Assembly (NCBI GenBank): GCA_038254365.1
Contig: JBBSGI010000001.1
Span: forward strand, 62,001-126,000
Source: JAWWPG01 sp038254365
GTDB taxonomy: Bacteria; Actinomycetota; Actinomycetes; Propionibacteriales; Nocardioidaceae
DNA length: 64,000 nucleotides
Reading direction: 5' to 3'
The notes under the pieces were generated by a model, which saw nothing but the letters and a program-made list of their open reading frames with translations, searched no databases and had not been told where the DNA came from. Positions 28,473 to 36,053 of this stretch are shown one piece after another; position 1 is the stretch's first letter, and the number at the start of each line of letters is the position of its first letter. Position numbers and translations under genes: made by a program.

Positions 28473-28699
28473 GCCTCCCAACCCGTTATCGGCCGCACAC
28501 CCTTCGGCACCAGCGCCACGATGATCACGACCGCTTTGCCCCCGTCCGTCACTGACTCAATCCTTGCCCGGCCCGGGTTACGCCGATTGGTTCGCATCCG
28601 CGGGGCGTTCCATATCGCCTGCTCGATCTCTGCGGCAGTGAGCCTCTTGGTCGCGTGGTCGAGGTTGTGCTCGTCCCACTCGATCCGGTCGAAGATCAT
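28469..28699 (-). CDS. BrnT-like ribonuclease toxin
   Basis: 76 residues from ATG 28699. IEWDEHNLDHATKRLTAAEI and a C-terminal RIESVTDGGKAVVIIVALVP, then VRPITGWEA, match the small BrnT/RelE-like toxin fold, whose start is typically F/I-EWDE-N..H....G. Toxins of this type cleave RNA and arrest growth. It overlaps the antitoxin gene by four bases. An inverted repeat upstream probably serves autoregulation. Confidence 0.75.
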   Translation of the reverse strand: MIFDRIEWDEHNLDHATKRLTAAEIEQAIWNAPRMRTNRRNPGRARIESVTDGGKAVVIIVALVPKGVRPITGWEA

Positions 28700-28714
28700 C
28701 GCCGCACCACCAGT

Positions 28715-28743
28715 GTGTTGCGTAGAGCAAGAGAAAGCAACAC
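28715..28743. promoter_or_regulatory. Inverted repeat upstream of the toxin-antitoxin operon
   Basis: GTGTTGC at 28715-28721 and GCAACAC at 28737-28743 form a perfect 7-bp inverted repeat around a 15-base spacer, 15 bp before the toxin start and one base after the integrase stop. It could be the BrnA operator or a terminator for the integrase gene. Confidence 0.45.
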
Positions 28744-28744
28744 G

Positions 28745-30002
28745 TTAGGAACCCGCCTTCGGTCGGATCGTGCCGCCGGTGAGGGCGGTGTCGATGATCG
28801 CGGAGATGAGCTCGTCGCCCGCGGGCAGCAGGTGCCCGTAGGTGTCGATCGTGGTGGTGATCGACTCGTGGCCCAGCCGTGCCTGGATGTGCGGGAGCGG
28901 CGCTCCGCCGGCGACCAGCCAGGCGACGTGGGTGTGGCGCAGGTCGTGGAACCGGAAGGGTGCGAGGTCCTCGGCTGCCAGCGCCTTCATCAGCTTGCGC
29001 CAGACGTGGGTGTAGAAGTCGCCATTGTGCAGGGGCAGGCCGGTGCGGCTGGTGAACACGAAGTCGTCGGAAGACTTGCCCTGGATCTGCTTACGCAGCA
29101 CCTTGGCGACCGCCGGCGAGATCGTGATCGTGCGGCGAGACTTCGGGGTCTTCGGATTGCCGAGGTGGTGGTCACGCATCGTGTGCTTGAGCTCCAACTG
29201 CTTGGCCAGCCAACCCGGGGTATCGGTGGCGTCGTCCTCAACGTTGCGCTTCCACGCCTTGTTGATCCGGATGGTGCGGTGGTCGAGATCTACGTCGCCG
29301 ACCCACAAGGCGCTGACCTCGCCGAACCGAAGACCGGTGCCGACCGTCACGCTCAGCAGATCGCCGTGAGCTCCCGCGAGCCGCACGGCGGTCTCCAGCT
29401 CTCGCTCGGTGAGGAACCGCAGCTCCGGCCGCGACTGCTTCACTCGTGACTGCTTGGGCGCCGTACCGATCGCCGGGTTGGCGACGAGGTAGCCGCGCTT
29501 GACGGCGTAGGCGAAGACGCCGTGTATCAGGCCGTGGTAGTTCGCCTTGGTCTTCAGCGACCGGTCCCAGTCGATCAGCCACTCCTTGATGTCGGACTCG
29601 TGGATCGCCGTCACCGGGCGCGTGAAGAGGTAGGAGCCGCGGACCCTCGTCCTGGCCAGCACCTGCACGTGTCCGAGATACCGCTTCCGCTGGCCCGGCG
29701 AGAGGTCGACGATCTGCCGGACGTACTCCTCGCCGATGTCGACGAACCGCGGCGGCGCCTTGAGCGGATCGGCCTCGCCGGGCGGGCGCACAAACCCGTC
29801 GCCCTTGATCCAGCCGTCCGGCCAGCGCTGCCCGGCGGCGTCGACCATCTTCTTCAAGCCGTCAGCGCGCGCGGTTCTGTGCATCGCTGCCGGCGCCGAA
29901 CGTCTCCGCCTGATAGGCCCCGTCCCTGGCGCCCCCCAGGCGCCACACCACCCGCGCTGAGACGCCTCCGTCACCGCGCGTGCGCTTCTCTATCCAAGCC
30001 AT
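28745..30002 (-). pseudogene. int: Tyrosine integrase with a frameshift near the N-terminus
   Basis: The natural start is ATG 30002 (GGGAGG seven bases upstream), giving MAWIEKRTRGDGGVSARVVW, the beta-sheet arm-binding domain. After AQNRAR the frame meets TGA at about 29865. The catalytic part continues one frame over from ADGLKKMVDAAGQRWPDGWI. The break lies in a CG run, as if two bases were lost or one gained. The body has the SAM-like core-binding region and the tyrosine recombinase set: TGLRFGEVSALW (Arg), FHDLRHTHVAWL (H-x-x-R), LGHESITTTIDTYGH (H and Tyr nucleophile). A shorter product from a start near 29974 or at MVDAAG might still be made. Confidence 0.85.
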
Positions 30003-30025
30003 AGCCACACCTCCCGAAAGGGGCT

Positions 30026-30045
30026 GGTGCTACCACCGTGCTACC
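30026..30045. promoter_or_regulatory. Candidate integrase arm-type sites (tRNA end)
   Basis: GGTGCTACC at 30026-30034 and CGTGCTACC at 30037-30045 form a direct repeat with 11-bp period between integrase and tRNA, sharing the word found as an inverted pair at 9745-9765. Site function is inferred. Confidence 0.4.
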
Positions 30046-30107
30046 TGGAGGCATCGAGGCTACGCCTGAAACGGACGAAGCCCCAGGTCAGGTCTAGGGC
30101 TTCGGTG

Positions 30108-30132
30108 GTGTGCGCGAGGGGGGAGTTGAACC
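30108..30132. other. Proximal attachment site in the tRNA-Leu 3' end
   Basis: This exact 25-bp partner of 9626-9650 covers the T-arm, the 3' acceptor strand and three bases beyond tRNA-Leu. The intact tRNA is preserved on this side, as usual for tRNA-targeting integrases. Confidence 0.9.
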
Positions 30133-30194
30133 CCCACGCCCTTTCGGGCACACGGACCTGAACCGTGCGCGTCTGCCTATTCCGCCACCCGCGC
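30111..30194 (-). tRNA. tRNA-Leu (CAG)
   Basis: The reverse strand folds as a class II tRNA of 84 nt. The 5' acceptor GCGCGGG pairs with CTCGCGC (one G-T pair), the D-arm begins GGCGGAATAGGCAGAC, and the anticodon stem CACGG/CCGTG encloses loop TTCAGGT with anticodon CAG. A long variable arm (GCCCGAAAGGGC) and T-arm GGGGGTTCAACTCCCCC follow. CCA is not encoded. The 3' end is the island's insertion target. Confidence 0.95.
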
Positions 30195-30361
30195 GCTGCC
30201 GCCGAGGCGACAGAAAAGGGTAACACGCAGGGCTGCTGCGCTCCTGTCGGCGTCGGTGCCGCCGTACCGTGGCCGACGTGGTTTCGACCGGAGTTGCCGA
30301 TAGCATCGAGGCGGGGCCGCCTGGGCGTGCGGTTGAGGACGGCCGGCTAGGGAGGCGACAA

Positions 30362-31186
30362 GTGAGCGCGCTGCACCGTTTCGAGCAACGGCTCGAACAT
30401 CTGGTGACAGGCGCGTTCGCGCGGGCCTTCCGCAGCGCCGTGCAGCCCATGGAGATCGCCGCGGCGCTGCAGCGCGAAGTCGACAACTCCGCCCAGATCC
30501 TCAGCCGGGAGAGGCGGCTCGCCCCCAACAACTTCGTGATCGACCTGTCTCCGACCGACTTCGACCGGTTGTCGGCGTACGGCGAGACGCTGAGCAGCGA
30601 GCTCGCCCAGATGCTGCACGAGCACGCCGACGAGCAGCGCTACCTCTTCGCGGGCGCGATCCAGCTCAAGTTCCAGCGCAGCGAGGAGCTCACGACGGGG
30701 CGATTCCGGGTTCGGTCGTCGGCGGCGGCCGACGTCACCCCGGCCGCTGGTCAGTCGCTGAGCGACACCGCCGTCCGGCGTGCCCCTGTGACCCTCGAGG
30801 TCAACGGCGTGCGTCACCCGCTCGAGGCGCCCGGGCTGGTCCTCGGGCGAGGCACCCAGGCCGACCTCAGGATTGACGACCCGGGGGTGTCGCGGCGGCA
30901 CGCGGAGTTCCGGCTCCAGTCGGGAGAGACCGACGCCCTGGTCAGCGTCGTCGACCTTGGCTCGACCAACGGCACCCTGGTCAACGGGCGACGCACCCAG
31001 CACGCGATCCTCGAGGACGGCGCCGTCGTCCAGATCGGCGGCACCACCATCCACGTGCACGTCGGCTCCCGCTCCGGGCAGCCGGCGCGACCGGCTGCGG
31101 CCGCGCCACCTCAGCGTCCGCCCAGCAACTCACCGACTCCCTACCCGAGCTATCCGCCCGCTGAACCCCAGCCGCCCCGGTGGTGA
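30362..31186 (+). CDS. fhaA: FHA-domain protein FhaA (DUF3662 + FHA)
   Basis: 274 residues from GTG 30362, with GGGAGGCGAC upstream; the frame extends further 5' without support. The N-terminal DUF3662 domain (about 1-120) starts LHRFEQRLEHLVTGAFARAF. A proline/alanine-rich linker and a C-terminal FHA domain follow: LVLGRGTQADLRIDDPGVSR then HAEF and DLGSTNGTLVNG, with the Arg, Ser and Asn that read phosphothreonine. In mycobacteria FhaA binds phosphorylated PknB targets and MviN and restrains peptidoglycan synthesis at the pole. First gene of the operon, four bases before fhaB. Confidence 0.92.
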   Translation: MSALHRFEQRLEHLVTGAFARAFRSAVQPMEIAAALQREVDNSAQILSRERRLAPNNFVIDLSPTDFDRLSAYGETLSSELAQMLHEHADEQRYLFAGAIQLKFQRSEELTTGRFRVRSSAAADVTPAAGQSLSDTAVRRAPVTLEVNGVRHPLEAPGLVLGRGTQADLRIDDPGVSRRHAEFRLQSGETDALVSVVDLGSTNGTLVNGRRTQHAILEDGAVVQIGGTTIHVHVGSRSGQPARPAAAAPPQRPPSNSPTPYPSYPPAEPQPPRW

Positions 31187-31189
31187 ACG

Positions 31190-31678
31190 GTGTCTGAACT
31201 CACGCTGACGCTCATCAAGCTCGGCTTCCTCGGCCTGCTATGGCTGTTCGTGCTCTCGGCCGTCTCGGTGATCCGCTCGGACATGTTCGGCGAGCGGGTC
31301 GATCCCGCACAGTTGTCGGGACAGGGACGACAGCCCCGCAGCACCAAGCAGGGCAAGCCCGCCAAGACGCCCAAGCGGCGCCGCGGCGCACCGACCAGGC
31401 TCGTCATCACCGAAGGCAGCAACGTCGGCGTAACCGTGCCGCTCGGTGCGCAGCCCATCCTGCTGGGCCGCGGCGCCGACGCCACCATCCGCCTCGACGA
31501 CGACTACGTGTCCACCCGGCACGCCCGCTTCGTGCCGAACGGTGAGGACTGGTACGTCGAGGACCTCGGCTCCACCAACGGCACCTACATCGGCAGCCAG
31601 CGCATCACCACTCCCATGGCTGTCACGGTCGGGGTGCAGGTCCGAGTGGGCAAGACCATCGCCGAGCTGAAGAAGTAG
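31190..31678 (+). CDS. fhaB: FHA-domain protein FhaB (FipA)
   Basis: 162 residues from GTG 31190. One N-terminal membrane segment (LIKLGFLGLLWLFVLSAVSV, about 6-25) precedes a basic linker and a C-terminal FHA domain: ILLGRGADATIRLDDDYVST then HARF and DLGSTNGTYIG. In related bacteria it links phosphothreonine signals to cell division (FipA with FtsZ/FtsQ). It lies three bases from fhaA and two from the phosphatase gene. Confidence 0.92.
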   Translation: MSELTLTLIKLGFLGLLWLFVLSAVSVIRSDMFGERVDPAQLSGQGRQPRSTKQGKPAKTPKRRRGAPTRLVITEGSNVGVTVPLGAQPILLGRGADATIRLDDDYVSTRHARFVPNGEDWYVEDLGSTNGTYIGSQRITTPMAVTVGVQVRVGKTIAELKK

Positions 31679-31680
31679 TA

Positions 31681-33174
31681 GTGGCACTGTCCTTGAGGTT
31701 CGGCGCGGTGTCCGACATCGGTCGGGTTCGCAAGAAGAACGACGACTCCGGCTATGCAGGTCCGCACCTGATCGTCGTCGCCGACGGCATGGGTGGCGCC
31801 CCGGCCGGCGACCTCGCTTCGGCAGTCACCATCCAGACCGTCAAGCGGCTCGACCAGCACCCCCCCGACGACATGCTGCCGGCGCTCGCCGGCGCCATCC
31901 TGCTCGCCAACGAGCGAATCGCCGAGCTCATCGAGGAGGACCCGAGCGTCGACGGGATGGGTACCACGATCACCGCGGCGCTCTTCGACGGCACCCGGAT
32001 CGGGGTGGCTCACCTCGGGGACTCCCGCGGCTACCTGCTGCGCGACGGAGACCTGCTGCGGATCACCCGCGACCACACCTGGGTGCAGAGCCTGATCGAC
32101 GAGGGTCGCATCTCCGAGGGCGAGGCGTCGGTTCACTCGCATCGGTCCCTGCTGCTCAAGGTCCTCGACGGCCGCCACGACAACGAGCCGGACCTGTCGA
32201 CGCACGACGTCCAGGCCGGTGACCGGATCCTGATCTGCAGTGACGGCCTGACCGGTTTCGTCTCACAGGACCGGATCGCCCAGGCGATGGCCTCCGGGAG
32301 CGCCCAGGAGGTGGCCGCAGAGCTGACCGCGCTCGCGCTGGAGTCCGGCAGCACCGACAACGTGACCGTGCTCGTCGGAGACGTCACGGAGGATTCGGCG
32401 CCAGCGACCGCCGAGCCGATGGTCGTCGGCGCCGCCGGCGACCGGCACCGGGGGCCCCTCACCCGGCTGCGTACCTGGGCCCAGCGCGACGAGCCGGCCG
32501 CCAACGAGATGCTCATGCTCGACCCGTCGGTCGACCCCGAAGAGCTGCGCTACGCCCCCAGGGCGCCACGGCGGTTCCTCTGGCTGCGTCGCTTTGCGCT
32601 GGTCGTGGTGGCCCTGGCCGTCATCGGCGGCGGACTCACGATCGCCTACTCGTGGTCCCAGACGCAGTACTTCGTCAGCGACCACGGCGACCGGGTCGCG
32701 ATCTACCAGGGGGTCGATGCGCAGCTTCCCGGTCTCTCGCTCAGCCACGTCTACGCCGACCAGCACCTGTTGCTGTCCGACCTGCCGGCCTTCCGTCGCA
32801 GTCAGGTGAAGGACGGCCTGACCGCAGACAGCCTGACCAGGGCCGAACGGATCGTCGACGAGCTCCGCGGTTTCGCCAAGATCTGCGCCGGTCCACAAGA
32901 GCCCCCGACCTCACCAGCGGTGACCCTGCCGGCACCCCGCACACCCTCGAAGACCCCGACCACCCAGCCACCGACCTCCGAACCCCCGACCCCCACCACC
33001 AAGACCCCCACCACCAAGACCTCAACAACGGGTACCCCGACATCGACGCAGCCGACGGTTCCCCCAGGCGCCGACACTGACGTCGCTCCCCCGCCGGACC
33101 TGGTGCAACCGGGGAGCGGCGGGGCCGGTAGCCCGCGCGGGTGCGCCGCGTCGACATCCGGAAGCCCCCGGTGA
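31681..33174 (+). CDS. pstP: PP2C-family Ser/Thr protein phosphatase PstP
   Basis: 497 residues from GTG 31681. The catalytic PP2C domain (about 1-240) has SDIGRVRKKNDDSGY, VVADGMGGAPAGD (metal-binding Asp), DGMGTTITAAL, AHLGDSRGYLLR, ICSDGLTGFV and GSTDNVTVLV. A membrane segment lies at about 303-325 (FALVVVALAVIGGGLTIAYS). The extracellular tail ends in a Pro/Thr-rich low-complexity stretch (TPTTKTPTTKTSTTGTPTST). It reverses PknB phosphorylation. Its stop overlaps the next start as GTGA. Confidence 0.95.
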   Translation: MALSLRFGAVSDIGRVRKKNDDSGYAGPHLIVVADGMGGAPAGDLASAVTIQTVKRLDQHPPDDMLPALAGAILLANERIAELIEEDPSVDGMGTTITAALFDGTRIGVAHLGDSRGYLLRDGDLLRITRDHTWVQSLIDEGRISEGEASVHSHRSLLLKVLDGRHDNEPDLSTHDVQAGDRILICSDGLTGFVSQDRIAQAMASGSAQEVAAELTALALESGSTDNVTVLVGDVTEDSAPATAEPMVVGAAGDRHRGPLTRLRTWAQRDEPAANEMLMLDPSVDPEELRYAPRAPRRFLWLRRFALVVVALAVIGGGLTIAYSWSQTQYFVSDHGDRVAIYQGVDAQLPGLSLSHVYADQHLLLSDLPAFRRSQVKDGLTADSLTRAERIVDELRGFAKICAGPQEPPTSPAVTLPAPRTPSKTPTTQPPTSEPPTPTTKTPTTKTSTTGTPTSTQPTVPPGADTDVAPPPDLVQPGSGGAGSPRGCAASTSGSPR

Positions 33175-34571
33175 ACCGCGCGCGGTCCGCGCCGAGCCGG
33201 TTCGTCGACGCGATCGTGCCGAAGAAGCGGCGCGGCGTGGAGCTCGCCCTGCTCGTGCTGGCCCTCGCGCTCGGCGTCGGCAGCTACGCGCTGGTCGGCC
33301 TCGGCACCGAAAACCGGGTGCCCACCGACATCCTCGAGTACGGCGGCGGACTGGTGGTTCTTGCGCTGACCTGCCATCTGGTCGTCAGGTTCAAGGCGCC
33401 GTACGCAGACCCGGTGATCCTGCCCTGCGTGGTCGCCCTGAACGGCATCGGCCTGGCCATGATCCACCGCATCGACGTCGGTCGGCTGGCGCAGAGCTCC
33501 GACGCACACACGTACGCCTCCCAGCAACTGATCTGGACGACCTTGTCGGTGATCGGCTTCGTCGCCACCTTGCTGGTCGTGCGCGACCACCGGATCCTGC
33601 AGACGCTCACCTACACCATGGGCTTCGCCGGGATCGCCCTGCTGCTGCTGCCTCTGGTGCCTGGGCTCGGGGTCAACATCAACGGGGCCCGGATCTGGAT
33701 CCGGCTGGGCGGCTTCTCCTTCCAGCCCGGTGAGCTGGCCAAGATCTGCCTGGCGATCTTCTTCGCCGGCTACCTCGTCGTGAAGCGCGATGCCCTGGCA
33801 CTTGCGGGTCGCCGGTTCCTCGGCATCGACCTCCCGCGGGGGCGCGACCTGGGGCCAATCGTGGCGATGTGGATCATCAGCCTCGGCATCTTGGTGTTCG
33901 AGGACGATCTGGGATCGTCGCTGCTGTTCTTCGGGCTGTTCGTCATGCTGCTGTACGTCGCCACGGAACGCCCGAGCTGGCTGGTCGTGGGCGGTGGGCT
34001 GTTCGCGGCCGGCGCCTACTTCGGTTATCTGGCCTTCAGCCACGTGCAGAACCGGGTCCAAGGGTGGCTCGACCCCTTCTCCAGCAGTGGCGACTACTAC
34101 CAGATCATCCAGGGGCAGTACAGCATGGCGTGGGGAGGCATCCTCGGCCGCGGCTGGGGACAGGGCAGCCCGCAGCTGACGCCCCTGTCCTGGACCGACT
34201 TCATCGCCACTTCACTCGGCGAGGAGCTGGGACTCACCGGTCTGATGGCGATCATCGTGATCTACGCGCTGATCGTCGAGCGCGGTCTGCGCACCGCGCT
34301 GATCTGCCGTGACGCCTTCGGCAAGCTGCTCGTGGTCGGGCTGTCGATGGCCTTCGCCCTCCAGGTGTTCGTGGTCGTCGGCGGGGTCACCAAGCTGATT
34401 CCGCTCACCGGCCTGACCACGCCGTTCCTGTCGTACGGCGGTTCAGCCCTACTCGCCAACTGGGCGATGGTGGCGCTCGTGCTCCGGGTGAGCAACCACG
34501 CCCGGCAACCCGCACCCGACCTGCTCATGCCAACCGCCGACGACGACACCCAGGTGGTGACCGTGCGATGA
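33171..34571 (+). CDS. rodA: SEDS-family peptidoglycan glycosyltransferase (RodA/FtsW)
   Basis: 466 residues from GTG 33171, overlapping pstP. About ten to twelve membrane helices are visible. SEDS signatures include GLGVNINGARIWIRLGGFSF followed by QPGELAKICL, and later FIATSLGEELGLTG and KLIPLTGLTTPFLSYGGSAL. This protein polymerises lipid II glycan strands together with a class B PBP, here the next gene. The position in the fhaA-pknB cluster fits RodA rather than the divisome FtsW, but sequence alone does not separate them firmly. Confidence 0.92.
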   Translation: MNRARSAPSRFVDAIVPKKRRGVELALLVLALALGVGSYALVGLGTENRVPTDILEYGGGLVVLALTCHLVVRFKAPYADPVILPCVVALNGIGLAMIHRIDVGRLAQSSDAHTYASQQLIWTTLSVIGFVATLLVVRDHRILQTLTYTMGFAGIALLLLPLVPGLGVNINGARIWIRLGGFSFQPGELAKICLAIFFAGYLVVKRDALALAGRRFLGIDLPRGRDLGPIVAMWIISLGILVFEDDLGSSLLFFGLFVMLLYVATERPSWLVVGGGLFAAGAYFGYLAFSHVQNRVQGWLDPFSSSGDYYQIIQGQYSMAWGGILGRGWGQGSPQLTPLSWTDFIATSLGEELGLTGLMAIIVIYALIVERGLRTALICRDAFGKLLVVGLSMAFALQVFVVVGGVTKLIPLTGLTTPFLSYGGSALLANWAMVALVLRVSNHARQPAPDLLMPTADDDTQVVTVR

Positions 34572-36025
34572 ACCGACCGATCCGCACTCTCGCGGTGTTC
34601 TCGCTCATCCTGTTCGTCCTGCTGCTGGCCAACGCCAACTACGTGCAGGTCCTCCGGGCCGGCGACCTGAACGCAAGGGCCGACAACAGGCGAGCCCGTG
34701 ACGCCGAGTGCTCGAGCGAACGCGGCCCGATCCTGGTCGGCGGCAAGACAGCAGCCAAGAGCATCCCCTCAGGTGACCAGCTCAAGTACCTCCGCCGGTA
34801 CACCGCGGCCAAGCTCTACGCACCCGTCACCGGCTACTTCTCCTGCTACTACGGCACCCGCGCCGTGGAGTCGTCAGAGAATTCCATCCTGTCCGGCAGC
34901 GACAGCCGGCTGTTCGTCAATCGTCTGCTCGACCTGATCGGCAACAACCAGCCGAAGGGCGGCAGCGTGCTCACCACCATCGACCAGCGCGCGCAGAAGG
35001 CCGCGTACAACGGGCTGCTCAAGCTCCCGGGTGACATCCGCGGTGCCGCCGTTGCCTTGGACCCGCGCACCGGAGCCATCCTGGCCGACGTCTCAGTGCC
35101 GTCGTACAACCCGAACCTGCTCGCCGGGCACGACTTCGACCAGGTGTCCGCCGCCTACCGCGGGCTCAACGCCGGCGGCGCCGTCAACTTCATCAGCCGC
35201 TCGACCCAGTCGATCTACCCGCCCGGCTCGACGTTCAAGCTGGTCACCGCGGCGACCGCACTGTCCAACGGCTACCGGCCGGACACGATGGTCCGCGGCG
35301 GGACCTCGCTCGACCTGCCCCAGACGTCGCACGTGCTGCACAACGAGAACGGGTCGGACTGCGGCGGCAACCAGATCACGCTCACCCAGGCCCTCGTCGT
35401 CTCGTGCAACGTCTCGTTCGGGGACCTCGGCCTCAAGCTCGGCGCCCAACGGCTGCGGGACCAGGCCGAGAAGTTCGGCTTCAACGAGGACTACCTGACC
35501 CAGCTTCCGTTCAACCAGAGCCAGTTCCCGCAGACGATGGACGAGCCGGAAACCGCTCTCTCGGCCATCGGCCAGTTCGACGTGGCCGCGAGTCCGCTGC
35601 AGATGGCCATGGTGGCGGCTGGCATCGCCAACGGTGGCGCGGTGATGAAGCCGTACGTCGTGGACGAGGTCAGGTCTCCCAATCTCGACGTACTGTCGAA
35701 GGCGCAGCCGGAGGTGCTGCACCAGGCAATTTCTGGTTCGGTGGCCGACGAGCTGACCCAGATGATGGTCGATGTGGTGAACTCCGGCACCGGCAGCCCC
35801 GCGCAGATCCCCGGCGTCAGCGTCGCCGGCAAGACCGGGACCGCAAACTCCAACACCTCGCGGTCGCCGTATGCCTGGATGGTGACCTTCGCGCCCGCCA
35901 ACGACCCGCAGGTCGCGGTTGCCGTGGTCATCGAGCAGAGCGGCGTCGACCGCGCGGACATCACCGGCGGCGGACTGGCCGGGCCGATCGCGCGCGCGGT
36001 GATGGAGGCGGTGATACAGCAATGA
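34568..36025 (+). CDS. pbpA: Class B penicillin-binding protein PbpA (transpeptidase)
   Basis: 485 residues from ATG 34568, overlapping rodA as ATGA. One N-terminal anchor (TLAVFSLILFVLLLANANYV) precedes the dimerisation domain and the transpeptidase, with nucleophile S221 in PGSTFK, SCN in VVSCNVSF, and KTGT in VAGKTGTAN. It crosslinks peptidoglycan made by the SEDS partner. Length and order match PbpA of mycobacteria and Streptomyces. Confidence 0.95.
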   Translation: MNRPIRTLAVFSLILFVLLLANANYVQVLRAGDLNARADNRRARDAECSSERGPILVGGKTAAKSIPSGDQLKYLRRYTAAKLYAPVTGYFSCYYGTRAVESSENSILSGSDSRLFVNRLLDLIGNNQPKGGSVLTTIDQRAQKAAYNGLLKLPGDIRGAAVALDPRTGAILADVSVPSYNPNLLAGHDFDQVSAAYRGLNAGGAVNFISRSTQSIYPPGSTFKLVTAATALSNGYRPDTMVRGGTSLDLPQTSHVLHNENGSDCGGNQITLTQALVVSCNVSFGDLGLKLGAQRLRDQAEKFGFNEDYLTQLPFNQSQFPQTMDEPETALSAIGQFDVAASPLQMAMVAAGIANGGAVMKPYVVDEVRSPNLDVLSKAQPEVLHQAISGSVADELTQMMVDVVNSGTGSPAQIPGVSVAGKTGTANSNTSRSPYAWMVTFAPANDPQVAVAVVIEQSGVDRADITGGGLAGPIARAVMEAVIQQ

Positions 36026-36053
36026 CGACATCTCTTCGCGGAAGGTCCGATCG

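Larger units (their letters stand above)
9626..30132. mobile_element. 20.5-kb integrative element in tRNA-Leu (genomic island)
   Basis: The 25 bases at 9626-9650 recur exactly at 30108-30132. The right copy covers the 3' end and T-arm of a complete tRNA-Leu, and a tyrosine integrase gene sits beside that tRNA: the standard layout of an element integrated by site-specific recombination. Inside are a MobF relaxase, AlpA/excisionase-like HTH genes, an IS630 element and defence-type cargo (PLD nucleases, methyltransferases, NACHT protein, toxin-antitoxin). No type IV coupling protein or secretion genes are seen, so it is mobilisable-type rather than self-transmissible. Integrase and relaxase frames are broken. 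Confidence 0.9.
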
